Positions 22,350-33,969 of a stretch of DNA of 64,000 nucleotides are shown one piece after another (positions within the stretch are counted from its first letter, which is position 1; each line of letters opens with the position of its first letter). The stretch spans positions 29,031,001 through 29,095,000 of the forward strand of contig CM065397.1 in assembly GCA_033060915.1 (NCBI GenBank). The letters are read 5' to 3'. The notes beneath the pieces were generated by a model that was given only the letters and a program-made list of their open reading frames with translations, had not been told where the DNA came from and made no database searches. The position numbers and the translations under genes are program-made. The DNA is from Euryodendron excelsum. Its lineage: Eukaryota; Streptophyta; Magnoliopsida; Ericales; Pentaphylacaceae.

Positions 22350-23440
22350 TCTTATCTGGGCATTGTGAAGCAATGTGACTTACTGCGAAACAACCAAAAC
22401 ACTTAATATCACAATTATGAGTTTGGGATTCGGTTTTACCTTTGTTGACACTGAAACTTCATCTTTCTTTTTCAGTGGTTCGATTTTAGACTTAGAAATA
22501 ACCCATTCGTCTTTCCTCCAATTCGATCTCCATGAAGTTGAGGAGTTCGGATTTTGAGGTAACTGAGTTCTTTTTCTTTTAAGCTGCTGTTCCACCTTTA
22601 TTGCCATGTGTACCATGTTCTCCAACTCCATGTAGTGTTGCAACTCCACCACATTGGCAATGTCCCGGTTCAGCCCATTCAAAAATCTTATCATGGTGGC
22701 TTCTTTATCCTTCTCTACATCAGCCTGAACCATGGCGATCTCCATCTTCTTGTAGAAGTCATCCCTGCTCCTACTTGAGTAAGACTTTGTAATTTTTTAT
22801 ACAAGTTCTTATAGTAGTGACTAGGGACAAACCATTTCCTCATGATGGCCTTTATTTCTCCAACATCTCAATAGACCTCTCATGATTTCTCATTCTGTTC
22901 ATCACAAGTTGATCCCACTATAAAATAGCATAGTCAACAAACTCAATGACAATGAGTTTTACTTCCTTCTCCTCGGAGTAGTTGTGGCACTCAAAAGTCA
23001 ACTCTACCTTCTTCTTCCATTCCAAGTCAGCTTCAGGATCGTTTTTTTCCTTGGAACGACAGTATCTTCGTTTTGATGTTTCTTAGGTTTCTATTAGTTC
23101 CATTTCACCGTCTCGAATCTCTTCGAAAAACTTTATCACGCCTTTTTCCCCTTGGTACGAACCTACCCTCATTATTTAACGAAGCTTGATCCTCTTTATC
23201 TTCAAACTCATCTGCGTGGTTGCCATCAACACCATCCATGGGTGCACCCCTTTCTTGTCTCCTAGCAATAGGGACTCTTTAGAGACGTCCCTCACGCTAA
23301 ATAGCAATAACAGCATCTTGTCGATCCGTCTGATCCTGAATTTCATTAAATACCACATTCATGCGTTCGAATTGTTATTACATAGCTTACAACACGAAGA
23401 ACGACTCCTCCCGTCCTTCTTTCTGTGATGTGTTGTTGCT
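22350..23440 (-). pseudogene. Element O gag, broken
   Basis: Minus-strand gag that continues O on the far side of element M. The capsid part includes MEIAMVQADVEKDKEATMIRF at 22380-22745 and further N-terminal pieces up to about 23440, where the AMQQQFERMN-like start lies in broken frames. The CCHC knuckle sits at the M junction near 22350-22395 and is cut by it. Several frameshifts are present (for example near 22780, 23040 and 23170). Confidence 0.78.
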
Positions 23441-23995
23441 GGAAAACATATTTTTTTAAAGCTATAGAGAAATGTTAAAAACAATCCCTCACAGCACTCC
23501 CTCACATGTTTGCACTCAAATTATGTCGCCTACTCTGGTCTTTCACTCTAAAATTGGTTTTTTTCCCTAGACTAGTCTCACACTCTTGTTCTTTTTCACT
23601 CCTAGCTTCCCCCTTATCAGTTCTTCATTAAACTAATAAACTTGCTCAAGAAATTCAACTTGTATTTAAACTAACACCAACGGCAAGAAAATATTATAGA
23701 AACAACGAATCAAAGAAAAGGGATAGAAGTAAATTTTTTTTTAGAAAACTGAAACTACAAAATCATGATTCAAGAACAAATAACTTTGATAAGTATAGTG
23801 AATGATAGTATCTGTTGCCTCAGAATCACCCATTTTTTCTTTTTTCTTTTTTTGCAGTCTCTTTTCTTTTCTTTTTTGTTGAACTTGGTGTACGACACAA
23901 GGCAAGAACAAGGAGAAATGAATACAAACAAAACACAATAGGTGATAGCAAGAAACAAAAGATAAAAGGATAGTAAATCTAATTTTTAGAACTTG
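23441..23995 (-). other. Element O untranslated leader
   Basis: Leader of O. It has one copy of the CACCAAGTTC-plus-A-tract unit (about 23870-23990 on the minus strand), where M and K each have two. No gene is seen. Confidence 0.7.
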
Positions 23996-24007
23996 GCTCT
24001 AATACAA
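23996..24007 (-). promoter_or_regulatory. Element O primer binding site, decayed
   Basis: On the minus strand TTGTATTAGAGC lies just inside the 5' LTR. It matches the initiator-Met tRNA complement TGGTATCAGAGC at 10 of 12 positions. Confidence 0.65.
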
Positions 24008-24009
24008 AA

Positions 24010-24754
24010 TGATACGAACCTCAACCAACACACGTTGAGACCCAACAACAATATTGAAATACTTGCCCAAGAAAGCTAAAAGTCAGATTTTGAAAGAAAA
24101 TCCTGACCCAACACTTATAATTGAAACACAAACCGAAGGTATAGAGTAACTAACCCCAACTCAATGATTATATGGAATCACGAACTGAAGATATAAAATT
24201 TGAATGCCACAAGAAAGAATCTTTGATAAGTTTACAAGCTCTTTGAAGAACCAATGGAAGAAACAACACTCGTGTTTTTTTTTAATCTCAATTCAATGTC
24301 CTTCATTACAAAGAGTGTATGCTATTTATAGAACATGGTTGAGGGGGGAAAAAAAATACTACAAATCAGCTTCTAATTGATGGACAATCACCCAATCAAT
24401 TAGCTTAGTCAAAAGATTACTCAAAAGGCTACAAATTAGCCCCTAATTGATGGGCAATCAGCTAATCAATTAGTCAAGTCAAAAGACTACAAATGAACCT
24501 CTAATTGATGGGCAATCAGCCAACCAATTAGCCAAGTCAAAAGAGTACTAATAAGCCCCATCAATAGCTTGAATTAGATTTATTATGCCTTCGTCTTCCT
24601 TTGGGCTAAGCTTGGAATGCCCCATTTTGAAATCAGCCCAGATCTATGAATTAGCCCATTAATTACTTCTTTGATCTTATTCGATTTTGCTCTTGTTATA
24701 GGCCCAACTAGAACATGTAATGGATCCTTTGATGGTGCTTGTTGATTCTCATCA
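24010..24754 (-). repeat. Element O 5' LTR
   Basis: The minus strand reads from 24754 (TGATGAGAATCAACAAGC) to 24010 (GGTTCGTATCA). A TATA-like box (CTATAAATAGCATAC) is at about 24317-24331 in the minus sense. The U3 holds three tandem copies of the unit TAATTGATGGGC...CCAATTAG (about 24362-24545 on the plus strand). Sequence homology to the LTRs of M and K is clear over its whole length. Confidence 0.88.
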
Positions 24755-25130
24755 CTCTTTTTGATGATTTGACAAAAAGGGAGAGAAAGTATTGATGTGG
24801 AGATGTGAGTATGATATAGATAATTACTTTAATTTTGAAAATATATTAGTATCCGAGCTTTGAGAAAATCTGGTAGCATTAAGTACTATATTGCATAAGA
24901 AAGGGGGAGCAAATCTTGTTATGCTCTAAACCATTTTTTGCTCTGAACCTATCTACTTATCTATCTTGGTTTGATTATCTAGCTCTGAACTTGGAAATGC
25001 ATTGATGCACTCCCAACAGGTAACATCTCTTAAGCTAAAATTTTCTGATGTTGCACTTTACTAAGTTCATTAGACAATGAGCATATTGTTCATATTTAAA
25101 GTTCTATCATCATAAAAAAAAGGGGAAGGG
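24755..25130 (+). other. Possible 3' internal end of a SIRE-like copia element
   Basis: There is no open frame here. It begins with a TTTTTGATGATTTGACAAAA stretch followed by a purine run, a pattern I know from the 3' non-coding part of SIRE-type copia elements. A further purine tract lies at 24898-24908, and a strong polypurine tract (run of A then GGGGAAGGG) at 25114-25130, directly before the LTR-like start at 25131. The family call is by recollection of pattern. Confidence 0.45.
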
Positions 25131-25724
25131 TATTGACTATATGTCTTGATTTTGATGATAACAAAATATTGTATTAAAGATCTAATGACTCTACTTAGTG
25201 TGCAGATCATATTATTCCTTAATATCATTAGGATTATGAAAACATTGAAAATCTTGTGTGTTGAAAGCTTATCAAGCATGTCGAAGATTGTTGGGCTATG
25301 GTGAATGATTTGATGAACCTTTCAACAAGAATATGTTCATAATCTCATCTCGAAGAGATTGAAGGTGCTCAAAGATGGTGAAGGTCTATTAAAGATCTTC
25401 ACAAGATATCGATGCTCTCTTGAATATTTTGAAGATGTCTTGAAAGAATGAAAAACTAGATGAAGAGGAGATCACAAGACTTGGATGCTGTACTTGAAGA
25501 TTTGAAGAAGTCTTGAATCAATGGAAGAAGCCATGTTAATTGAAGAACTCTACAAGTGATTAAAATGGATTAAATCCATCTCAGAGAGACTAAAGGTGTT
25601 CTTGAACATCAACATGCTTTGGTGAAGTGATTTTAAGTTTTGGAAGCCTTAGTTGGATAATTCTCAAAGAGCTTGAAGACTTTGAAGAAGATTGAAGAAG
25701 AATTACAAAAGTTGAAGTCACTGA

Positions 25725-26035
25725 TAAAAAGAGTCGACTCATGAATTCCAAGGTTCGACACATTGAGACAATGGCACTGTACGGAGTCTTTGAGAAAAAG
25801 GGGCGATCCCTTTATTCCAAAGAGTTGACACATGGTTCAAAGTGAAAAGTCTCAAAGAAGGTCCAAAAATGGTTGACATGTCATTTCTCCAGAGTCAACA
25901 CATTTGGATAGAGCCTTGATATAGTTTGGTGAAAATAAAAAGGGTCGACTCCTATTTCTCAGGGCTTCACATATTTGTACAGAAGGTTAAGGACGCTGGC
26001 ACCAAAACAAAAAGAGTCAACACATTGGTTGTAAC
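25725..26035 (+). repeat. Degenerate repeats of a GTCGAC/GTCAAC motif inside the copia LTR
   Basis: A loosely repeated module (A-rich run, then RGTCGACTC or RGTTGACACAT, then TTCC or TTCTC and a second copy of the motif) recurs about every 70-90 bases near 25730, 25815, 25875, 25945 and 26015. Confidence 0.5.
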
Positions 26036-26205
26036 AAATAGTTTTTCAAACAGTCTGTCGGCGCATTTTTACATTTAATGTACTCTCAACCACCACCAAT
26101 AGCTATAATCAATATAAGGCTATAAATACAATCCTCACAACATTTATAGATAGGCATCCAAGGATTTAAGTGTTGAATCATGAATCAAAGCTGAAAATTC
26201 TTGAT

Positions 26206-26456
26206 GACCTCATTTGGTAACGTTTGTTATTAAAAAGAAAAAAAAAACTGCTTTTGTTTAAATTTTTTTTAGTTGTTTACAAAATTTAGAAAAAGGAAAC
26301 TAAAAACACTAAATTTGGTGTACTCTCTCTTACCAAAACATTGGTCTAGTACTATTGGCACAAAAATAACCTAGAAACATCCATCACCAAACCACAAAAA
26401 GGACACAGCAAAAACACATAACAAAAAACAAAAACTGATAGCGTTACCAAATGGGT
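26206..26456. mobile_element. MITE-like inverted-repeat element
   Basis: About 250 bases bounded by CATTTGGTAACG (26211-26222) and its exact complement CGTTACCAAATG (26442-26453). The inside is AT-rich with no open frame. The inverted ends and size fit a small non-autonomous DNA transposon. I could not fix a clear target duplication, so the superfamily stays open. Confidence 0.65.
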
Positions 26457-26765
26457 CCTTCGGGAATTACCCATTAACAAAAACTAAAGTGAGTGGGGTT
26501 ATTAATTTGAGTTACATTTGCTTATAAACTCTTGTTGAGACTTGTTTTTTTTGCTAAGTAAGAGAGAATATATAGACAAAAATAGATCGAAAGATCAAGT
26601 ACAAATACAAGGGGCATACCCCAGGCCTAAGGATAAGGATATCAAGAAAGATAACCACCAAACAAACAAAAGAACACAACTAGCACTAGCTAGGAAAAGT
26701 ACACAACACAAGCTAACTTAGCTTAACAATTATAAGAACTAAACAAATAGCAAAAACAGCTACGC

Positions 26766-29700
26766 TTAGTTCTTGAAAATATCATCGGATATCTGCCATA
26801 TCTGTTGGAGATCCCTATTTAGTGCCGTTCTATGAAAGCCTCTCAAACTAGCCATCCTATTACGAACTTGAAAGACTATATCATTGAGCACTGCCTTCAT
26901 GTCCCTACACTTGTTAGCCATTAATCTATCATTCCTTTCTCTCCAAAGGATATAAATAGTGGTGGATAACATGAACTTGCATAGGAGATTCTTCAAAGCC
27001 TTCTCCTTCAAGGTACAAGTCCAAGATACAATCCCTTGCCACTCATTACTCAAGCATTAGGCCTTACATTTTGCTAGCACCTGCACCCACAATATGTTGG
27101 TGATCGAACACTGGAAGAAAAGATGGTCGTGATCTTCAATTTTATCTCTACAAAACACATAGCACATGTCATTTAACATACCATAGGCAGCAAGTTTGTC
27201 TTGGGTGGCTAATCTTTCTCGAATAGCAAGCCAAAGGATGAAGCTATATCTAGGAATAGCCTTCTTAAACCAAACAACTTCAGCCCATTCCACTTGAGGA
27301 CTATGGTTTCTAAAACTTTTCCAAGCTGATCTAACTGGAAATTGGTGATTTTTTTTTTTTTTTTCTGGAATCCATATTGCTTGATCACTATAAGAGTTAT
27401 TAGATGCGGAATACATGACATACACCTCTTGGGCTCCATCAACTCTATGGAATTTTGCATAGGCCAATGCCACTGGTTGTCTCTAATAATAGTGCTGACT
27501 TTTGCTTCTTTGCCTAGCCTAAAATCATAGATCACTCTATCCCCCATTCTTTGATGTATAGGCCCCATTGGCAGCCAATTATCATACCAAAGGGAAACTT
27601 GTGAGCCTTCCCCAATTTTGTACTTGATCAAAGGTCTTATGATATCTCTTAGGTGTAGAATTTTCTTCCAAGTCCAAGTGCAATCCCAAGAAACCTTAGC
27701 CACCCAAAATTGACTTCTAACTAGAAGGTTTGCTCTGACCCACTACACCTAATAAGAGGTTGTAGAAGATTGGCACAACAACCAGATGTATCTAGTTATA
27801 TTAGCTTGGTTCCAATTCACCAACTTCTTTATGCCCAGACCACCTTCATTTGGCTTAGTTACCTCTTACCAATTAACCTTAGCTACAATATTCTTTAAAT
27901 CAGGCCCTTTCCATAGAAAAACTCTGAAGCATTGATCAATTTTCTTCAAAACTTTCTTTAGCATAATGAAGTGGGCACACCAGTAGCTCTGCATGCTAAA
28001 TAAAACTGATTTGATGAGCTGCAACCGGCCTGCATAAGAGAGGAACTTACCAATCCAAGACTTGGCCTTGCTCACAATTCTATCAACCAAGTTATTGCAA
28101 TCTTCAGGTATCAGCTTAGAAGAAATCAAGGGAACCCCTAAGTATCGAATTGCAAGCGCACCTGGCTGGAACTTGAAAAGATTTAACAATTGCTCCCTCC
28201 CGTGATCATCCAAACTAGTGAGAAATATATTACTCTTGGCACAATTTGGAAGAACACCTGAAAATTCAGAAAATGTATCCAAAGCCTCCTTTAAAATCTT
28301 AGCAGAAGCAATCTCACATTTGCGATAAGGCATCAAGTCATCAGCAAAACAAAGATGAGTTAAACTAGTTTTCTTGTGTCTCCAATGAAACTGAAAATTG
28401 GGATTCCTCTTCACTTGCTATTGAATAATTTGAGATAGGACATTCATACAAATTACAAATAAGTAAGGGGATAAAGGATTACCTTGCCTCAGGCCTTTAG
28501 CTCCAGGAAAGAAGCCCTCCAAGGCACCAGTATGGTTGATTGAGTACATAGGAGTAGAAATGTAGACCTGTATCCAATTCCTTAGCTTTTGCGGAAATCC
28601 CACAAGCTCTAAAACTTCCAACACAAATTTCGATCTGACTGAGTCATAGGCCTTCATGAGATCTACCTTCACAACACATTTAGCCAACTTCTTGTTCTTA
28701 TGATAGCCTCTCATAAGTTCCTGAGCAAGTAAAATGTTATCACTAGTCTTCCTATCTTGAATGAAAGCTGATTGGGCTTCATCAATAACCAGAGGTAGCA
28801 AACTCATAATTCTATCCACAATAATCTTAGTAATGCATTTGTATAGACTATTGCAACAAGAAATTGGTCGATAGTCCTTTAAGGTTGTGGGATTAGGAAC
28901 TTTGGGGATTAAGGGTACAATGGTAGCATTGAATTCCTTTAGCAAACAACCACAATCAAAGATTGATTTAATGGTAGCAACCACCTCCTTTCCAACTATA
29001 GGCCAGGCTTTCTTAAAGAAAAAACCATTGAAACCATAAGGACTAGGGGCCTTGTTTGGATCTAAGTTAAAGAGCACTTGCTTAATCTCATATTCCGTGA
29101 CATTCCTATCCATGTTTGCAGCTGCTTCTTCATAAATAACTTTACTAATATACTGCTGAAGTTCTTGTTTCCCTGGATACTTCACAACATTTTCCTTTCC
29201 CAACAAGTTTTGGAAGTACTTCACAAATTCTTCCTTAACCTCTTTAATATCTTCCACTACAGTACTATCCTCCTTCTTAATGAAAGAGATTTTATTCCTA
29301 TTTGCTTTATTCCTTACTGACTTGAAGAAAAAAATTGGTATTCTAATCCCCTTCATTCAGCCACAAAATTCTACTCTTTTGCTTGGTAAAGCTGTCGTCT
29401 TGATGATTCAAAGCCAAGTTTGGAAGGCTCTCTTTCTCCTTGGCCACAAGCCTATGATCCCCACCATTTGCTTCTAACTATCTTTGAAGATTAAGCAACT
29501 CCTCTCTAGCTTCATTAACTCGGAGCGAAATATCATAACATTTCTTCTTATTTAGCTCCTTCAAACTAGTTTTCACCATCTTCAGCTTCTTGCAAACTCA
29601 GTACATTGGGTACCCATCAACAACAGTATTGAAAGCTTGCTGCACCGTAGGCAAAAACTCCTCATACTCAGCCCAAAAATTAAAGAACTTAAATAGTTTA

Positions 29701-30447
29701 GTACCTTCCTTCATATGGAGCCCCAAGCAAACCAAAATAGGGCTATGATCTGAAATCCCAAAAGGAAAGAATTCAGCTGAAGAAAATTTGAACTTAGAGT
29801 TCCAGCAGCTGTTAACAAGAGCTCTATCAATTTTTCTTAGGATATAGTTCGTAGCACATCCATTGTTCCAAGTAAAATGGAAACCCCCGTACCGAAGATC
29901 ATCTAGCTCAGCCTCCACAACACACTCATTAAATTCGTCCATGAAACCAAGCCAATCAGTGCCCCCCCCCCCCCCCCCCCCCCCCCCCTCCCCCCCTTTT
30001 GTCAAAAGATCTTATAGCATTAAAATCACCCATGACAAGCCAAGGTTCATTACAGACCAGATTTGCATGTTGCTCAAGATCCCTCCAAAGCTGCCTTCTA
30101 AGGGTTATAGTGTGTAAACCATAAGCAAAAGAAATGTAGCAATGAGTCTCCTGCTCAATAAGAAAGATCTTACAATGAATAATTTGGATAGTAATGCTTA
30201 GAACATCCAATTTCACAAAATTTGAATTCCACCCAACCCAAATTCTACCATCCCCATTAATGTTATAATTATGGATGAAATCCCAATTCTTCATCAGTCC
30301 ACGACAGATTGAATCCCTATTTTTCAACTTGACTCTAGTTTCTACAAAACCAAAACACCAAATGCTGTGGCTCCTAACAAAATCTTTGATTTCTCTTTGC
30401 TTGGAGAGGTCATTGAGACCTCTCACATTCCAGCAAGCAAATGACAT
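26766..30447 (-). pseudogene. LINE D ORF2 (endonuclease / RT), broken
   Basis: Starts at the ATG 30447 (MSFACWNVRGLNDLSKQREI) and ends at 26766. The endonuclease is split by a long C run (27 C at 29962-29988, then 7 more), which reads as polyglycine and shifts the frame. The RT is well kept in two open stretches: 28418-29356 (PLIPKVPNPTTLKDYRPISC, KVDLMKAYDSVR) and 27866-28414 (FADDLMPYRK). A stop near 28416 separates them. The zf-RVT part (CYVFCRDKIEDHDHLFFQCS) and tail lie at 26766-27703 with a frameshift. The order and length match a full ORF2 of about 1,220 codons. Confidence 0.86.
29962..29996. repeat. Long C homopolymer in LINE D endonuclease
   Basis: 27 C, one T, then 7 C. In other copies this place reads GCTTCCCCCCTTCTTTC, so it is an expansion of a short C run. 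It shifts the reading frame. Confidence 0.85.
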
Positions 30448-30934
30448 TAATTACTTAGAAAAAGAAGTGCTCCCCTTAGAGCTACTAGCTAAGCTCTGTC
30501 TTCTTTTTTGGGTTAAACCTATGAGTTTGAGTGTTTTTGGTAAAAACACTTGGTAGTTTGAGTGAAGCTTGGGCAAAATCACTTGGGACTTTGAGAGTTT
30601 GCAAAAAACTCTTGTAAAACTAAGCTGGGCAGTTCGCAAGTAGCACCTATTGTGTAAAGGGACTTTTACATAGTGGAAGAGCTTTCAAGGGGATCTTAGG
30701 GGTGAGAACGTAGGTCACACATTGTGACTAAATCTCAGTAAATCTTGGTGTTCATCTCTGCTCTATTTTTCTTCCTTGTATCTTATAGTTTACTTACAAT
30801 AACCATTCATTGCTAAGTTACTGTTACATTGATTAATTAGTTTTTATTTGCTTTATTTGCCATTAATCTTAAGAAACCCAATTCACCCCCCTCCCCTCAT
30901 GAGTTGCATATTTGGGCCAAAACCGTACACTTGA

Positions 30935-31652
30935 CAATTAATCACACATAATTTAAGGAGCGATACCCAAATTCTATTGGCAAAGGAGCGTTGAAAAAAA
31001 ATGGGTATGACCTTCCACTTGGCTTCTACAAAAAAACTCGAGTAGCATTTTGCATAATCCCATAAGTCACAAGTTTGTCTTTAGTAGCTAATCATCCTTT
31101 GATCGCAAGCCATAACAAGAAGCTATGCTGACAGATTGCTTTTGAAAACCAATCCAGATTTCTCTTTTTACCTAAACTACCAAGAACACTAATGACATCC
31201 CAAGCTGATTGAATATTGAAGCTCCCCTTCTGATCCGACTGCCAAACAATATCGCTCTCTTTGTTAGGTATAGGGAAAAGACCTACAGGAATAGTCTTCA
31301 ATTGCAGTTGAATTTGCATCAGGCTAGCGCCATAAATTCCCATCAATAATAAGACTAACAGTAGCATCACGCCCATATCCCGAATCATATATAGTCGACC
31401 CTATCTCCCATGTAGAAATTAATAGAGCCATTCGGCAACCAGAAATTAAACCACAAAGATATGGACTTGCCATTACCAACCTTATATTTGATTAAAGGCC
31501 TAGCAATCTCTCACGATCCCAAAAACTTTCTCTAGGTCCATGAGCTATCCCAACGTACTTTTGCCACCCAAAATTGATCATTGGACAGTAAATTTGCTCA
31601 AACCCAATTAGGTTGACATAAGTTCTAATTACATCTCAACGTAGCAGCCTTG
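30935..31652 (-). pseudogene. LINE E fragment (second LINE family, zf-RVT region)
   Basis: A minus-strand fragment of ORF2 from a different LINE family. 31092-31388 encodes DIVWQSDQKGSFNIQSAWDV followed by HSFLLWLAIKG, the hallmark of the zf-RVT region. Sequence upstream to 31652 aligns loosely with the region before zf-RVT in family A. It is very degenerate and lacks its own 3' end. It appears to resume at about 33120 beyond LINE F. Confidence 0.65.
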
Positions 31653-31654
31653 TT

Positions 31655-33119
31655 TATTTTTATTTTTTTGAGTGGTAATAATGGATTTTATAAAAGGACA
31701 AACAAAATAGACTACTTACAAGGGGCATAGCCCAGGCAAAACATCAATCGACGAACAAGAAAAGACCAGCAATACTATGGACAAAAATTGAAATAAACAA
31801 AACTCATGATCTGAAAATCTGATCTGGTAGCCTCCAAATCCATTGCAAATATATGTTCTCTTAAGACTTACAAAACCTTGACATGTTACTAACTTTGATC
31901 TCACCATAGTTTGAATTTCCTTGGTGACTGTCAAAATATCTCTATAGGTATTTTCAAATATCCTACCATTCCTTTCCTTCTTGATGACATAAGCCGTGGT
32001 AGGCAAGCATAGTTTGTAGGTTATAGCCTTCAAAGATTCGCCTTTGAATTGTACTTGTGCCCATCTAATCACATCAAACAAATTTGAAACAGGGCATTGC
32101 ACCCGACGACTACCCATAAGAATAGACCATAACCTAGTGGAGAAGGAGCATTGGAAAAAAAGGTGAGAATGATTCTCCACTGTGTCACAACAAAACACAC
32201 AACTCATGTGCTGAATACAACCATACTGGATGAGCTTATCCTAGGTAGCATGCCTTCCCCTAATAGCTAGCCATAAAATAAAGTTGTGCCTAGGAATATT
32301 GCCACTAAACCAAACTAGCTGCCACCAATCTACTTTGTCATGCTGATTTCTTAGAATTTCTTAAAACGATCTTGCTGAAAATTGGCCATTATAATTGGCC
32401 ATTGTCCTGCCTTTCACAATTGAGGCTTGCGTAATTAGAAGTCTCATGTTTAGGTGTAACAAATTAGTAGAATTAGCAACAGGCCATCTCCAATTGTTAT
32501 TAGACACTATGCTACTGATCGAAGCCTTCCTTGCCAAACCTAGATCATAGATTACTCCATCTTCCATTCTGGAAAAGATTACCCCACTTGGAAGCCATTG
32601 ATCAAACCATAGTGAAGTAAAGTGCCCATCTCCAATTTGATTCTTAACATGAAGCCTAATGTAATCCCTTATAGCTTGAGAATATTGCACTATGTCCATG
32701 AACTATCCCAAGGAACCTTAGATTCCCAAAACTGATCCTTAGAGAGAAGTTTTACTTTCACCTAGTGAACCTGCGTAGAAATAGTAGTAGGTCGATAGAG
32801 CATCCAGATATATCTAGCCATTGCAGCTCTGTTCCAGTCTTTGACTTTCTTGATGCCCAAGCCACCCTCCTCTTTAGGTCTAGTAATGTCTTCCCAAGCA
32901 ACCTTATCACCCAAGGTCTTAATTTCTACTCCTTCCAGAGGAACACATGAAGGCACTGCTCAATCTTCTTAACGACCTTAGCAGGACGGACAAAGTGAAA
33001 GCACCAGTAGGATTGGATGCTAACAAGAACGGACTAACAAGCTATAATCTACTTGCATAAGATAGGAACTTATTAGTCCAAGTTTTAATTCTAGCTGTGA
33101 TTTGGTCCAATAGGGAGTT
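31655..33119 (-). mobile_element. LINE F (third LINE family), 5' truncated
   Basis: Starts with a T-rich tail at 31655-31671, then a 3' UTR containing CAAGGGGCATAGCCCAGGC, a motif shared with family A. The body encodes the zf-RVT region and end of ORF2. It is 5' truncated in the thumb/RT part near 33119, where LINE E-like sequence resumes. No target duplication was found. Confidence 0.7.
31716..33119 (-). pseudogene. LINE F ORF2 C-terminal half, broken
   Basis: Minus strand. 31716-32207 encodes CVFCCDTVENHSHLFFQCSF (the zf-RVT cysteine/histidine pattern) and a tail like family A's (VIKKERNGRIFENTYRD). 32361-32699 carries SLWFDQWLPSGVIFSRMEDGVIYD and 32762-32956 carries VAWEDITRPKEEGGLGIKKV, both conserved blocks of plant LINE ORF2. 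Stops and frameshifts separate them. The catalytic RT palm is absent. Confidence 0.72.
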
Positions 33120-33307
33120 AAAATTAGTTACCTCGTCCCAAGCCACTTTTGCCATAGAAGTTTTCAAGTCAATCCATTTCCATAGAAATGCTCTCAAGCA
33201 TTACTCAATGTGTTTAGTAAATTTAACTGGTGGAATGAAATGGCTTGACCAGTAGCACTAAATACTAAACAAGATGGTCTGTGCTAACTATAACCTGCCA
33301 GCATAAG
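33120..33307 (-). pseudogene. LINE E fragment, second part
   Basis: Aligns loosely with family A ORF2 around FRAFLWKGPDL and SAKVNWEEV (for example 28000 in copy D). It follows LINE F and stops where the chromovirus LTR begins, so LINE E was probably the target for both LINE F and element G. Confidence 0.5.
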
Positions 33308-33471
33308 TGTAATATCTCGGACCTCTATTAACTAATTTAATGTGAATTTTTAAAATTCTATATCATTCTAATGTACCTTTAAGTCAAGATGACCAATTAG
33401 AATTTATGTTGTACCTTAAGATATTAGTGTAAGACACATGAGATTATTTTTCATGTGTATCATTTTATTAT

Positions 33472-33490
33472 ACACACACACACACACACA
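33472..33490. repeat. CA microsatellite
   Basis: A run of CA dinucleotides inside the G 5' LTR; the 3' LTR has a shorter, impure version at 55421-55444. Confidence 0.85.
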
Positions 33491-33969
33491 AACCAACTAA
33501 GAAAAATAAGAAGAAGAAGAAGGAAGAAGGTGAGAAGAAGAGCGAGTGAAAAGAGGGAGGAGAGAAGGAAGAAGGTTAGAGGAGCTCCATCCAAGTTAAA
33601 AGAAGCCATTGTTGATGCTTCAAAAAACTTGGAAGAAAGGAATGAAACCTAGCCTCTTGTACACGTAAATGCATATGTGTTGTTGGGTTTGGAGATTCTT
33701 TTGAGTCCCATTTGGTTAGATTTTGAGGGCTTGTAAGTATATGTTGATGGATTGGGAGTTGGGGTTGAAAATCTCCAAATTTGTACATGTTGGGTTTGAG
33801 ATTTCAAACCCTAGACCCTTTTGATTGGCTTATTTATCTTGTCCCATTTTTAGTTATTGTTTTCTTCTTATGTTAATCTTTGAACCCTAGAAGCATTGGA
33901 AAATTTTGAGAGAGTTTGGGAGAGGTTTGGTTAAGTTTGGAGTCAAAAAATCTGTTGCTGCGAGTGTCC

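Larger units (their letters stand above)
6358..24754 (-). mobile_element. Gypsy element O (CRM-like), truncated and split by two insertions
   Basis: An LTR retrotransposon on the minus strand. The 5' LTR is at 24010-24754, leader and gag at 22350-24009, protease region at 14126-15004, and RT, RNase H and the start of integrase at 6358-7975. The missing middle stretches are occupied by LINE B/C (7976-14124) and gypsy M (15005-22349), both flanked by duplications of O sequence. The integrase core and 3' LTR are absent: O stops where LINE A begins. All coding parts carry stops or frameshifts. Protein and LTR sequence are close to elements M and K, so they belong to one family. Confidence 0.85.
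26543..30511 (-). mobile_element. LINE copy D, 5' truncated
   Basis: Minus-strand copy of the same LINE family as A. A short poly(T) at 26543-26550 is followed by the family 3' UTR, the whole ORF2 and the last about 60 bases of ORF1, ending near 30511 in a T-rich stretch. The flanks on both sides belong to the copia LTR. ORF1 and the 5' UTR are missing, the usual result of incomplete reverse transcription. Confidence 0.87.
25131..30929 (+). repeat. SIRE-like copia LTR, split by a MITE-like insert and LINE D
   Basis: The LTR starts at 25131 (TATTGACTATATGTCTTGAT) after a polypurine tract and resumes after LINE D at 30512. Its last part (GGTCACACATTGTGAC, then AATCTTGGTGTTCATCTC, then a CCCCCC stretch at 30887-30897) resembles the end of SIRE-type LTRs. 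A TATA-like box (CTATAAATACAATCC) is at about 26121-26135. Without inserts it is about 1.5-1.6 kb. I see no primer site after about 30929, so this is a 3' LTR or a truncated piece. The right end is uncertain by tens of bases. Confidence 0.55.

Noticed and set aside
29863..30117. Plus-strand frame with a polyproline run
   Set aside because: It exists only because of the C homopolymer in LINE D and is antisense to the endonuclease.
33500..33600. GA/AAG-rich stretch with a charged open frame as a small gene
   Set aside because: It is low-complexity sequence inside an LTR; the frame is not kept in the matching 3' LTR (55450-55560).
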